From Svornostia abyssi (GTDB taxonomy: Bacteria; Actinomycetota; Thermoleophilia; Solirubrobacterales; Solirubrobacteraceae): a stretch of 64,000 bases of DNA. Shown one piece after another: positions 33,951 to 42,602 of this stretch. The notes beneath the pieces are model-generated. The model worked only from the letters and a program-made list of their open reading frames with translations, had not been told where the DNA came from and ran no database searches. Position 1 is the stretch's first letter, and every line of letters begins with the position of its first letter. Position numbers and translations under genes: made by a program. The stretch lies in NCBI GenBank assembly GCA_024666565.1, contig CP088295.1, positions 1,364,001-1,428,000 on the forward strand, read 5' to 3'.

Positions 33951-35348
33951 ATGATGAACATGTGGAGCATCTCGGGCCGGGTTGTCGCCATCGCGATCGC
34001 CATGTGGACGCTGCATGGCGCATCCGCGATCGCGGCGTCGAACACGATCGTGACCGTCGCCGGCACGGGCGTCTCGGTGGCCGGAGGTGACGGTGGGCCC
34101 GCGTCCGCCGCGACGTTCAACTTTCCCATCGGTGTGGACGTCGGCGCCGACGGGACGGTGTTCGTGGCGGATGCGACCGGGTCGCAGGTGCGGCGGATCG
34201 ATCGCAACGGACTGATCTCCACGCCCGCTGGCGTCTTGTACCCGACGCGCGTGGCGGCCGCACCAGACGGCAGCGTGCTCATCGCGGCGCCGATGCTCGG
34301 GCAGGTGGCGCGTCTCTCGGCGGCAGGTGCGGTGACGGTGATCACAGCCCAAGCCCCGCCGGGTCCCACGGCGGTGGCGCAGGCGCCGGACGGCAGCGTG
34401 ATCATCAGCGACGTCAACACCACGATGGTCCGGCGTATCGACCCGGCCGGCGGGTCGTCGACGGTGGCGGGGACCGGCATCCCGGGATTCTCCGGTGACG
34501 GTGGCCCGGCCACCGCGGCGCAGCTCAACAGCCCGAGGGACGTCGCGGTGGCGCCCGACGGGAGCATCCTGATCGTCGATTCGTTCGACCACCGAGTGCG
34601 GCGGGTCGATCCGGCTGGGGTCATCTCGACGGTGGCGGGGACCGGCACCCCGGGGTTCTCCGGTGACGGTGGCCCGGCCACCGCCGCGCAGCTCCGCTTT
34701 CCCGAAGGGGTGGCGGTGGCGGGGGACGGCAGCGTGCTCATCGCCGATCGAGTGAACGATCGCGTGCGGCGGGTCGATCCGGCCGGGGTGATCTCGACGC
34801 TGGCAGGAACGGGTGCCGATGGGTTCTCCGGCGATGGGGGGCCGGCCGCCGCTGCAGCACTCGATGACCCCGCCGACGTTGCGGTGACCCCCGACGGCAG
34901 CGTGCTGATCGCCGACTCGCTGAATCGGCGTATCCGGAGCGTCGATGCCGGGCTGGGGCCGACGCGCAGCGATGCCGACGGGGAGGGAGCGCGTTGGCCT
35001 GACGTATCACGCGACGTGAGGCCGCCCGAGGTGTCCGGGTCGGCCGTGCGTGGGCGGCGGGGGCAGAGCGCAGGCCGGATCAAGGTGCGCATCCGTGTGA
35101 GCGAGACCAGCGCCGTCGACGTGCAGCTCCACGACCGGGCGCAGCGTGGTGGCAAGCGCGGCGCACCGGTCCTGGCGTCACGGCGGCTGGAGCGCGTTCG
35201 CGGCGCGAAGACCGCCACCACGACGATCAAGGTTCCGGCCCGGCTGGCCAAGCGCGCAGGTCTCAGCCTGAGGCTCCGCGTGACTGCGACAGACATGGCG
35301 GGCAATCGCGCGACGACGACCTTCACTGTCAGGCGCGCCAGGCGCTGA
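33951..35348 (+). CDS. Exported NHL-repeat protein
   Basis: A 465-residue protein from this start: signal peptide (SGRVVAIAIAMWTLHGASAIAA), then at least five NHL beta-propeller blades (for example GDGGPATAAQLNSPRDVAVA and DGSILIVDSFDHRVRRVD), and a C-terminal Ig-like basic domain (VRIRVSETSAVDVQL, VTATDMAGNRATTTFTV). NHL propellers usually bind proteins or ligands outside the cell. The start is uncertain: in-frame ATGs lie at 33909, 33951 and 33954, and none has a clear ribosome-binding site; 33951 gives the cleanest signal peptide. The C-terminal domain resembles those found on other exported proteins of this window. Confidence 0.75.
   Translation: MMNMWSISGRVVAIAIAMWTLHGASAIAASNTIVTVAGTGVSVAGGDGGPASAATFNFPIGVDVGADGTVFVADATGSQVRRIDRNGLISTPAGVLYPTRVAAAPDGSVLIAAPMLGQVARLSAAGAVTVITAQAPPGPTAVAQAPDGSVIISDVNTTMVRRIDPAGGSSTVAGTGIPGFSGDGGPATAAQLNSPRDVAVAPDGSILIVDSFDHRVRRVDPAGVISTVAGTGTPGFSGDGGPATAAQLRFPEGVAVAGDGSVLIADRVNDRVRRVDPAGVISTLAGTGADGFSGDGGPAAAAALDDPADVAVTPDGSVLIADSLNRRIRSVDAGLGPTRSDADGEGARWPDVSRDVRPPEVSGSAVRGRRGQSAGRIKVRIRVSETSAVDVQLHDRAQRGGKRGAPVLASRRLERVRGAKTATTTIKVPARLAKRAGLSLRLRVTATDMAGNRATTTFTVRRARR
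34461..34694 (+). repeat. Near-identical DNA repeats inside the NHL gene
   Basis: Two 66-bp units (34461-34526 and 34629-34694) differ at only three positions and are 168 bp apart, one NHL blade length (56 codons). A more diverged third unit follows near 34797. Near identity at DNA level implies recent duplication or gene conversion of blades. Confidence 0.8.
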
Positions 35349-35485
35349 CCCGCGCGCTAGGCCGAGCGTCACATACTGGTCGCCAGGGCGACCACGATGT
35401 GACGCTCAGCGGGATGGGCCGGGTGGGGAGCGGCGGTGCGCCGGGACATCGAACCGTGCGCTGGCCGCCGCGGGAAGTGCCCGGC

Positions 35486-36220
35486 ATGACTCCTGACCCG
35501 CACCCCATGATCGCCGACGCCGTCGACCGCCTCCACGCCGGCGAGTCGGCCGCCACGCGCCGTCGCTTCGTCGGCGGCGCCGCCGCCGCTGTCGGCGGCC
35601 TCGGCCTGATGAGCCTGCCGTCCAAGGCCATGGCCGCCAACGACGCGCAGACCATCCTGAACATCGCCGCGACCGCCGAGGTGCTCGCGACCATCGTCAA
35701 CACCGTCGGCGCCGAGAAGGTCGACTTCGACGACAAGGTGACGCGCAACAACGTGCGCGCCGCCGCCTACGAGGAGCTCCTGCACTACCAGTTCCTCACG
35801 GCCAACGGCGCAAAGCCCGCGACCACGAAGATCTGGATCCCGGACGGGCTGTTCTCCAGCGAGAAGAGCCTCCTCGGCGGCCTCGTCGCCGGCGACCAGG
35901 TGTTCGTCAACGCGTACCTCATCGGCGTCACCGCGTTCGCCGCGGGCGGCCAGGCCGACCTCGCGCGCTACGCCGCCGAGATCATGGGTGTCGAGGCCGT
36001 GCACCGCGCGCTCGCGCTCCAGTCGCTCGGCAAGCTCGGCAACGACCGCGCGTACAGCCGGTACGAGTTCACCGCCATCGAGGACGCCGTCACGGCGATC
36101 ACGAAGCTCGGCTTCGGCCTGGGCACCGAGGGCAAGGGCAAGGGCCGCTTCTACGACTTCGCCGAGGTCAGCAAGCGCACCCCGAAGCCCGGCGGCGTCA
36201 ACACGAAGAAGCCGGCGTAG
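35486..36220 (+). CDS. Tat-exported ferritin-like protein
   Basis: A 244-residue protein with a twin-arginine signal set about 25 residues in (AATRRRFVGGAAAAVGGLG, then AMAAND). The mature part is a four-helix ferritin-like (DUF4439/Ferritin_2 type) bundle: AAYEELLHYQFL and GVEAVHRALALQSLG carry the Glu-x2-His-like metal residues. The ATG at 35486 follows a GGGAAG ribosome-binding site; upstream frame sequence is not signal-like. It lies 2 bp before tatA, so a Tat substrate and a Tat component share a transcript. Function unknown; metal binding is likely. Confidence 0.82.
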   Translation: MTPDPHPMIADAVDRLHAGESAATRRRFVGGAAAAVGGLGLMSLPSKAMAANDAQTILNIAATAEVLATIVNTVGAEKVDFDDKVTRNNVRAAAYEELLHYQFLTANGAKPATTKIWIPDGLFSSEKSLLGGLVAGDQVFVNAYLIGVTAFAAGGQADLARYAAEIMGVEAVHRALALQSLGKLGNDRAYSRYEFTAIEDAVTAITKLGFGLGTEGKGKGRFYDFAEVSKRTPKPGGVNTKKPA

Positions 36221-36222
36221 CC

Positions 36223-36447
36223 ATGCCCAGCATCGGACCGATGGAACTCATCATCGTGCTGGCCATCGCGCTGCTCGTGCTCGGCCCCAAGCGCCTGCCG
36301 CAGGTCGGCCGCCAGCTCGGCAGCGGCATGCGCGAGTTCAAGGGCGCGATCACCGGCGGCACGGAGAAGCTCGCGAGCCACTACGACGACGAGGACGAGG
36401 ACCACACGACGCACACGCGTCGCGAGGCCGTCACGACCTCCGCGTAG
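36223..36447 (+). CDS. tatA: Twin-arginine translocase subunit TatA
   Basis: A 74-residue TatA: short N-terminus, membrane helix IIVLAIALLVLGPKRLP with the conserved FGP-like hinge (LGPKRLP), amphipathic helix (VGRQLGSGMREFKGA) and an acidic, soluble tail (DDEDEDHTTH). It forms the pore for folded Tat substrates. It follows the ferritin-like Tat substrate with a 2-bp gap. Several Tat-signal proteins are encoded in this window. TatB/TatC are not here. Confidence 0.9.
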   Translation: MPSIGPMELIIVLAIALLVLGPKRLPQVGRQLGSGMREFKGAITGGTEKLASHYDDEDEDHTTHTRREAVTTSA

Positions 36448-36468
36448 GCCCCTGCACCGCGGCGCGCG

Positions 36469-37050
36469 TCACCTCGAGGCGCGCGCCGCCGGCACGTCCA
36501 CCGACAGGGCTCCGATCATCCGGTCGAGCCGGTTGGCGAACTCGCCGGGCTCGAGCCCGAGCGTCCCGGGAATGTCGGCCCGGTCGGTGCCCTCGATGAG
36601 CATGCCGAGGATCGGCAGGTCCTGGGGGTCGATGAGTGACGTCGCATCGTCGAGCTGCTCGCGCCCGATCGGGGGCAGCGCGGACTCGCCACGCGCAGCG
36701 CGTCGCAGCGCGTCGAACAGCTCCGGGGCCGGGGCGCTCTTGTGCACCAGTCCGTCGGCGCCGGCCAGGACCGCGGGGATCGCCAGCTTCGCGTCGGCGT
36801 ACGCGCTGTAGAGCACGACCGCCGGCGGCGGCATCACTCGCTTGATGCGCCTGCACAGCGCGACGCCGTCTGCGCCGGGCAGGTGGTAGTCGAGCAGCAC
36901 GACGTCGGGCCGGGTGGCCTCGATCTTGTGCCACACGTCGGCGTCGCCGGACGCAGAACCCACAGGGACGAGCCCGGGTTCGGAGCGCAGCACGGCCTCC
37001 AGGCCGGCGCGCAGCGCGGGGTGGTCGTCGACGAACAGGATCCTGATCAT
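36469..37050 (-). CDS. NarL/FixJ-type response regulator with weak HTH
   Basis: A 193-residue response regulator. The receiver domain (IRILFVDDHPALRAGLEAVL) has the phospho-acceptor Asp in VVLLDYHLPGADG and the Lys in VHKSAPAPELFDAL. The C-terminal LuxR-type HTH is degenerate: it keeps the spacing (DPQDLPILGMLIEGTDRADI) but lacks the usual Glu-Ile-Ala helix pattern. It overlaps the histidine kinase gene by ATGA, forming a cognate pair. DNA-binding ability is uncertain. Confidence 0.85.
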   Translation of the reverse strand: MIRILFVDDHPALRAGLEAVLRSEPGLVPVGSASGDADVWHKIEATRPDVVLLDYHLPGADGVALCRRIKRVMPPPAVVLYSAYADAKLAIPAVLAGADGLVHKSAPAPELFDALRRAARGESALPPIGREQLDDATSLIDPQDLPILGMLIEGTDRADIPGTLGLEPGEFANRLDRMIGALSVDVPAARASR

Positions 37051-38195
37051 GGGGCGTCTCCGGTGGGGTCGAGGGGCAGACTGAGGGTGACGGTGGTGCC
37101 GCGGCCGTCGTCGCACGGCGCGATGTCCAGCTCGGCGCCGATGGTGGCCGCGCGGCCCGCCATGCCGCGCAGGCCGGAGGTGCCGGGCCGCGCCTCGGCG
37201 GGCATGCCCCGGCCGTCGTCGCGGACGCGGACGAGCAGGACGCCGTCGCGGCGCGCGATGTCGACCTCGATGCGGTCGGCGTCGGCGTGGCGGACTGCGT
37301 TCGTCAGCGCCTCGGCGGCGATGCGGTGCACGTGCGCGCGGGTCGTGTCCGGCAGTGGCGGCGCGCCCCCGCGCACGACGATCTCGGTGTCGGAGATCTC
37401 CGCGAGCTCGCCGGCGCGCTCGCGCAGGGCCTCGTCGAGCGGCCGTCCGTCCAGCGGTGTGCGCAGCTCGTCGATCGCCGACTGCATGTCGGCGACCGCG
37501 GCGTCGAGTTCCCGGCGCGCGTGGAGGACCTGTGTCGGTGCCGGTTCCAGCGTGCTGAGCACCAGGCTGGCGGCGTGCAGGCGCTGCTTGGCCGAATCGT
37601 GCAGCTCCCAGGCGATGCGCTGGCGCTCGGCGCCGATGGCGAGCTGCTCGCGCCGCTCCCGCTCCTCATGCAGGCGGCGCAGGACCGCGGCGGCGTACCC
37701 GAGTGCGAGGGTGATGACGAGCGGGAGCAGGAGATGGGTGGCGAGCGTCTCCAGCCGTGCGGTCTCGCGCAGCGTCCGCTCGGCGGGCAGCGCGGTGAGG
37801 ACGGCCACGATGAAGTACGCGACCACCCACGTCATGCCCCAGACGACGGCCGGCCGCGCGCGCAGCTCGGTCACCGGGAGGATGAGCGTGGTGAGGCCGT
37901 AGATGTAGAACGGGCTGCGCCAGTCCTCGGACGCGAGGATCAGGCCGAGCACGACGATCGTGTCGACCACCCAGGCGCTGGCGCGCCGGTGCAGCTCGGG
38001 CCAGCGCAGCACCGCCAGGCAGGAGAAGGCCGTCCACCCGACCGCCGCGACGATCAGCGCCTGATCGTGGTCGGTGACCCGGTGCACGCTGAGCAGCGCG
38101 ATCGCGATGGCGGCCCCGAACAGGCGCGAGGCGACGAGGAGGTGGACCCAGAGTCCCTGCTGCTGCGGGCTCTCGGGAGCAAGCGGGGTGCGCAT
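37047..38195 (-). CDS. Sensor histidine kinase (NarX/DesK type)
   Basis: A 382-residue membrane kinase. About five to six membrane helices occupy residues 15-170. The HisKA_3 dimerisation domain has the phospho-His in ERQRIAWELHDSAKQRLH, followed by an HATPase with EALTNAVRHA, DDGRGMP and TSGLRGMAGRA. It has no obvious periplasmic sensor domain, so the signal is probably sensed in the membrane. It is followed by its response regulator and is divergent from the DUF4331 operon across a gap with a dyad. Confidence 0.9.
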   Translation of the reverse strand: MRTPLAPESPQQQGLWVHLLVASRLFGAAIAIALLSVHRVTDHDQALIVAAVGWTAFSCLAVLRWPELHRRASAWVVDTIVVLGLILASEDWRSPFYIYGLTTLILPVTELRARPAVVWGMTWVVAYFIVAVLTALPAERTLRETARLETLATHLLLPLVITLALGYAAAVLRRLHEERERREQLAIGAERQRIAWELHDSAKQRLHAASLVLSTLEPAPTQVLHARRELDAAVADMQSAIDELRTPLDGRPLDEALRERAGELAEISDTEIVVRGGAPPLPDTTRAHVHRIAAEALTNAVRHADADRIEVDIARRDGVLLVRVRDDGRGMPAEARPGTSGLRGMAGRAATIGAELDIAPCDDGRGTTVTLSLPLDPTGDAP

Positions 38196-38246
38196 CCGTA
38201 CCCCTGATGTCTACCCGTTCAGGCCGCAGATCACGCCGGTTGCTGC

Positions 38247-38272
38247 GAGTTCCTTGCACCTGCGAAGGACTC
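38247..38272. promoter_or_regulatory. Imperfect dyad upstream of DUF4331 and the kinase
   Basis: GAGTTCCTTGC (38247-38257) and GCGAAGGACTC (38262-38272) form an imperfect inverted repeat (8 matched pairs plus 2 G-T pairs in the 11-bp arms, with a further A-T pair beside the loop) in the 176-bp divergent gap. The location suits a regulator site, possibly for the response regulator, but a hairpin in the DUF4331 leader is equally possible. Confidence 0.35.
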
Positions 38273-38371
38273 CCAGAAAGTGCGTATTTGCAGGACTTTT
38301 TACTGAACCATCGGTCGCCGGCGCGGGAAGGTGGAGGTGTGAACCACCAACCCTCACCCCAAGGAGCACCC

Positions 38372-39841
38372 ATGCGCAAGCTGCCGATCCTGGTCGGCGC
38401 CCTGATGGCCGCACTCGTGGCCGGTGTCCTCTCGGTGTCGCTCGGCGTCACGTCGAGTCACCGCGAGGCGCCACTGACGTCCCAGGACCCGACCGGCGAC
38501 AACACGGACGTGTACGCCTACACCGCCAAGGATGCGCCAGGAGCACTGACCGTGGTCGCCAACTGGGTCCCGTTCGAGGATCCCGCCGGCGGCCCGAACT
38601 TCTACGGGTTCGATGATCGAGCCCGGTACTACGTCAACATCGACAACACCGGCGACGGCGTCTGGGACGTCCGCTACCGGTTCAGCTTCCGGACCGAGGT
38701 CGGGAACAAGGACACGTTCCTCTACGCGCTGCCGGGCGTGGCGTCGATCGACGACCCGAAGCTCAACATCAAGCAGTTCTACAAGCTCGAACGGCTCCGC
38801 TACGTGCGCGGTCGCCTCGTCTCGTCGAAGGTGCTGGGCACGAAGTTCAAGGTCGGCCCGAACAACGTGGGGCCGAAGACGTTCCCTGACTACGCCAAGG
38901 TCGCCAACCAGGCGATCGCGGATCTGCCGGGCGGCGGGCGCGTGTTCGCCGGCCAGCGCGAGGACCCGTTCTTCGTCGACCTCGGTGCGACGTTCGACGG
39001 CATCAACCTCCGCAACGGCACGGGCGCGTCGGGCGGCGGCAAGGACGACCTCGCGGGCTACGGCGTGCACTCGGTCGTGCTGCAGATCCCGGAGGCGCAC
39101 GTCACGCGGGACACGAAGCCCGTCGCCGCGGCGGACGCCAAGAACGCGGTCGTCGGCGTGTGGTCCTCCACCGAGCGCCGCCGCCTGCAGGCCACGAACC
39201 GCACGGTGATCGGCGACGCGTTCGCGGCGTCGTCGAAGCGGTCGAAGGCGAAGGCTGCGACCGCCAACCCGTGGGTCCAGGTCAGCCGCCTGGGCAACCC
39301 GCTCATCAACGAGGTGGTCGTGCCGCTGCGCGACAAGGACAAGTTCAACGCCACCCAGCCGAAGGACGACCTGAAGAACTTCGGCAAGTACGCGCTGAAC
39401 TCGCACCTGGGTGACGTGCTGAACCAGCTGTTCGACCTGGGGATCCCGACGAAGGACCGCACCGACATCGTCGACGCGCTGCTCGTCGGCCTGCCGGGGA
39501 AGACGAAGATCAGTGACGACGCCGTTCCGGCCGACACGCTGAAGATCAACCTCGGCGTGCCGCCGTCGGAGACGGAGAACCGGTTCGGCGTCATCGGCGG
39601 CGACCTGGGCGGCTTCCCGAACGGGCGGCGTCTCGCCGACGATGTCGTCGACATCGAGCTGCGCGTCATCGGCGGCTTCCTGCTCGGCAAGAAGCTCCCG
39701 CTGGGCGACGGCGTCGATCGCAACGACGTCGAGTTCCAGGGCAGCTTCCCGTACCTGGGGCCGCTGCAGTCGGGCTTCGACTCCAAGCTCAAGCGCCAGG
39801 AGCCGACGCACGACCCGACCTCGGCGGACGCCCCGTCCTGA
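38372..39841 (+). CDS. Exported DUF4331 protein
   Basis: A 489-residue DUF4331 protein with a signal peptide (LPILVGALMAALVAGVLSVS). The mature start SSHREAPLTSQDPTGDNTDV is the family hallmark. The family is widespread, secreted and functionally uncharacterised. The ATG at 38372 follows a good AAGGAG ribosome-binding site. It is the first gene of an apparent operon with a TPR protein and a NicO-type metal transporter, which hints at metal handling; that link is inference. Confidence 0.88.
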   Translation: MRKLPILVGALMAALVAGVLSVSLGVTSSHREAPLTSQDPTGDNTDVYAYTAKDAPGALTVVANWVPFEDPAGGPNFYGFDDRARYYVNIDNTGDGVWDVRYRFSFRTEVGNKDTFLYALPGVASIDDPKLNIKQFYKLERLRYVRGRLVSSKVLGTKFKVGPNNVGPKTFPDYAKVANQAIADLPGGGRVFAGQREDPFFVDLGATFDGINLRNGTGASGGGKDDLAGYGVHSVVLQIPEAHVTRDTKPVAAADAKNAVVGVWSSTERRRLQATNRTVIGDAFAASSKRSKAKAATANPWVQVSRLGNPLINEVVVPLRDKDKFNATQPKDDLKNFGKYALNSHLGDVLNQLFDLGIPTKDRTDIVDALLVGLPGKTKISDDAVPADTLKINLGVPPSETENRFGVIGGDLGGFPNGRRLADDVVDIELRVIGGFLLGKKLPLGDGVDRNDVEFQGSFPYLGPLQSGFDSKLKRQEPTHDPTSADAPS

Positions 39842-39858
39842 TCGGTCCATCCCGCGCT

Positions 39859-39889
39859 GGTGGGCCCACCCCTGGCGGGTGGGCCCACC
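39859..39889. repeat. Duplicated GGTGGGCCCACC palindrome
   Basis: The 12-bp perfect palindrome occurs at 39859-39870 and again at 39878-39889, 19 bp apart (about two helical turns), with flanking CTGG/CTGGC also repeated. The pair sits in the 68-bp gap between DUF4331 and the TPR gene. It may be an RNA hairpin that tunes expression of the downstream genes or a regulator site. Confidence 0.55.
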
Positions 39890-39909
39890 GCTGGCGATCG
39901 GAGTTCCTC

Positions 39910-41226
39910 ATGCACTTCACCACCACGCGCCTGACCCTCGCCGCCATGGCGGTCGCCTTCCTGCTGACGCTTGGGGCGCTCGGGCTGACACGCAACGGCG
40001 CCGATGACGCGGCGCCCGCCGTGTCCCCTGCGTCGGCCGCCGGGCTCGACGCCGTCCCCGCCGCGACCACGGTCGAGCGCGTCGAACGGCTGCAGGCCGC
40101 GCTGCGCGAGGGCCCGCCGTCCCCGTCGCTGTACGCCGGCCTCGCGGCCGCCCTCCTGCAGCGCGTGCGGGAGACCGGCGACATCGGTTTCTACGCCCGC
40201 GCCGACGATGCGCTGCGCCGCGGCCTCGCGCTCGGGCCGGGCGAGGCTTCGCTCCTCACGCAGCGGGGCGTGCTCCGGCTCGCCCGGCACGACTTCCGCG
40301 GCGCGCTGGCCGACGGCCGTGCGGCGCGCCGCGCCGCCCCGAATGCCGTCTCGCCGTTCGGCGTCGTGGTCGACGCGCTCGTCGAACTGGGCCGTTATCC
40401 GGAGGCCGCACGCACGCTGCAGGAGATGATCGACCGCAAGCCCAACGCCGCCGCCTATGCGCGGGTCGCCTACCTGCGTGAGCTCACCGGGGACCTGGCC
40501 GGAGCGCGGCGGGCACTGGACCTCGCCGCGTCGGCCGGCGGCGAGGCGACCGAGAACGGCGCCTACGTGCGCACGCTGATCGGCAACCTGGAGCTCGGCC
40601 GGGGCCGTGTCACGGCGGCGCGCCGCGCGTACCGGCAGGCGCTGGCGTATGACGCCGGGCACCTGCCCGCGCGCGCCGGCCTCGCGCGCGCGGCCGCGGC
40701 AGCCGGCCGGCTCGGTCCGGCGGCGCGCACGCTGCGCGAGGTCGTGGCCCGCCAGCCGCTGCCCGAGTACGTCATCGCACTGGGCGAGATCGAGCTCGCC
40801 GCCGGCCGGCGCGCGCAATCGCGAGAGGACCTTGCGCTCGTCGGCGCGCAGCGCCGGCTGCTCGACGGCGCCGGGGTCAACACCGACGTCGAGTTCGCGC
40901 TCTACGAGGCCGACCACGGCGACCCCGAGCGCGGCGTCCGCCTCGGGCGCGCCGCGTGGGCGAATGCGCCGAGCGTGCGGTCCGCCGACGCGCTCGGCTG
41001 GGCGCTGACCCGGGCCGGCCGTCCTGCGGAAGGCCTGCGCTGGGCCCGCCGTGCGCTCCGTCTGGGCTCGCGCGATCCGCAGTTCCTCTACCACGCTGGC
41101 ATGGCCGCGCGTGCTGCCGGTCAGCGGGCACAGGCGCGCCGCTGGCTGCGTGCCGCGCTGCGTGAGAGCCCGCGCTTCTCACCCCTGCACGCACCGCGTG
41201 CCCGACGAGCACTGGAGACACCATGA
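39910..41226 (+). CDS. Exported or membrane-anchored TPR protein
   Basis: A 438-residue protein with one N-terminal hydrophobic helix (LTLAAMAVAFLLTLGALGLT) and about eight to ten TPR-like helical pairs (for example GVLRLARHDFRGALADGRAA and LGRGRVTAARRAYRQALAYD). TPR arrays hold protein partners. It lies between DUF4331 and the NicO transporter and overlaps the latter by ATGA, so the three are probably co-translated. Composition is extremely Ala/Arg/Gly rich. The partner is unknown; DUF4331 is the obvious candidate. Confidence 0.82.
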   Translation: MHFTTTRLTLAAMAVAFLLTLGALGLTRNGADDAAPAVSPASAAGLDAVPAATTVERVERLQAALREGPPSPSLYAGLAAALLQRVRETGDIGFYARADDALRRGLALGPGEASLLTQRGVLRLARHDFRGALADGRAARRAAPNAVSPFGVVVDALVELGRYPEAARTLQEMIDRKPNAAAYARVAYLRELTGDLAGARRALDLAASAGGEATENGAYVRTLIGNLELGRGRVTAARRAYRQALAYDAGHLPARAGLARAAAAAGRLGPAARTLREVVARQPLPEYVIALGEIELAAGRRAQSREDLALVGAQRRLLDGAGVNTDVEFALYEADHGDPERGVRLGRAAWANAPSVRSADALGWALTRAGRPAEGLRWARRALRLGSRDPQFLYHAGMAARAAGQRAQARRWLRAALRESPRFSPLHAPRARRALETP

Positions 41227-42602
41227 GACGCCTCGCTCTGTTCGCTGCCTGCCTGGTCGCGCTGGTCCTCGCAGCGCCGGCCGGCGCGCACCCGCTCGGC
41301 AACTTCTCGGTGAACCGTCTCGACGTCGTCACCGTGTCGGCCGACCGCATCGACGTTCGCTACGTGCTCGACAAGGCCGAGATCCCGACGTTCCAGGAGC
41401 GCGATCGCTCGCCCGCCGAGGTGCTGTCCGCGGTGCGGGCGGAGGTCCTGCGCGGCGTGGCGCTGCGGGTGGACGGCCGCGCGGTGCCGCTGCGCCTGCG
41501 CGGCCCGGGCCGGCTCGTCCGCGCTCCCGGCGCGGGCGGGTTGGAGACGACACGCGTCGAGCTGACGGCAACGGCCCGCGTCGCGGCCGCGCGTGCCGTC
41601 GCGCTGCGCGACGACACGTACCCCGGACGGGTCGGGTGGCGGGAGATCGTCGTGCGCCCGGGCGAGGGGACCGCGGTGCGCTCCTCCGTGCCCGCGCGGG
41701 ACGTCACGCGCGGGCTGCGCGCCTATCCCCGTGACCTGGTCTCGAGCCCGCCCGACACGCGCGCGGCGACGCTGCGCGTGCGCCCCGGCGACGGCACGGT
41801 CGTCGCTCCGCGACCGGACGGCGCCGGCGAGGAGACGACGACGGCGCGCGGCGGCGCGACCGAGGGCTTCGCCGGGCTGCTCGACGACGCGGCCGCCGGG
41901 CGGTCGGTCCTCGTGCTGCTGCTCCTCGCCGCGATGGGGTGGGGCGCGCTGCACGCGCTGTCGCCCGGACACGGCAAGGCGATGGTCGCGGCGTACCTCA
42001 TCGGCGCTCGCGGCACCGCCCGGCACGCCATCGGCCTCGGGCTGACCGTGACGGTCACCCACACCATCGGCGTGTTCTCGCTCGGGCTCATCACTCTGTC
42101 GCTGTCGGCGTACGTGCTGCCTGAGGACATCCTGCCCTACCTGACGCTCGCCAGCGGGCTGCTCGTCGTCGCAGTCGGCGCCGGGGTGCTGCGCGGGCGA
42201 CTGCGCGGGGCCCGCGCCGCACATGGCCACCATCACCACGACCACCACCATCACCACGATCATCATCACCACGCCCCGGACCAGCTCACGCCGCGTGGCG
42301 TGATCGCCATGGGCGCGTCGGCGGGGCTCATTCCGTGCCCGTCCGCGCTCGTGGTGCTCCTGGCGGCCATGGCCCAGGGCGAGATCGCGCTCGGCCTGCT
42401 GCTGATCGTCGCGTTCTCGGTCGGCCTGGCGCTGACGCTGACGGTGCTCGGCCTCGGAGTCGTCTACGCCGGCCGCGCGCTCACGCGCGTGTCGGTGGGC
42501 GGCGCGGCAGGCCGCGTGATCGCGGCGCTCCCGACCGTCTCGGCCGTCGTGATCATGGGCGTGGGCTGCGCGCTGGCGCTGCAGGCGGTTCCGGAGCTGT
42601 GA
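41223..42602 (+). CDS. NicO-type nickel/cobalt transporter
   Basis: A 459-residue protein: signal sequence, an extracytoplasmic domain of about 190 residues (HPLGNFSVNRLDVVTV at its start), then six membrane helices with the metal motif HALSPGHGKAMVAAYLIG. A long His-rich loop (HGHHHHDHHHHHDHHHH, about residues 335-351) separates helices, as in NicO/RcnA-type proteins, followed by GASAGLIPCPSALVVLL. Export and import members exist, so direction is not certain. It is the last gene of the DUF4331 operon and overlaps the convergent Fur-type gene by 50 bp. Confidence 0.87.
   Translation: MRRLALFAACLVALVLAAPAGAHPLGNFSVNRLDVVTVSADRIDVRYVLDKAEIPTFQERDRSPAEVLSAVRAEVLRGVALRVDGRAVPLRLRGPGRLVRAPGAGGLETTRVELTATARVAAARAVALRDDTYPGRVGWREIVVRPGEGTAVRSSVPARDVTRGLRAYPRDLVSSPPDTRAATLRVRPGDGTVVAPRPDGAGEETTTARGGATEGFAGLLDDAAAGRSVLVLLLLAAMGWGALHALSPGHGKAMVAAYLIGARGTARHAIGLGLTVTVTHTIGVFSLGLITLSLSAYVLPEDILPYLTLASGLLVVAVGAGVLRGRLRGARAAHGHHHHDHHHHHDHHHHAPDQLTPRGVIAMGASAGLIPCPSALVVLLAAMAQGEIALGLLLIVAFSVGLALTLTVLGLGVVYAGRALTRVSVGGAAGRVIAALPTVSAVVIMGVGCALALQAVPEL

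Noticed and set aside
42225..42275. CAC/CAT-rich tandem repeat
   Set aside because: It encodes the His-rich metal loop of the NicO transporter and needs no other explanation.
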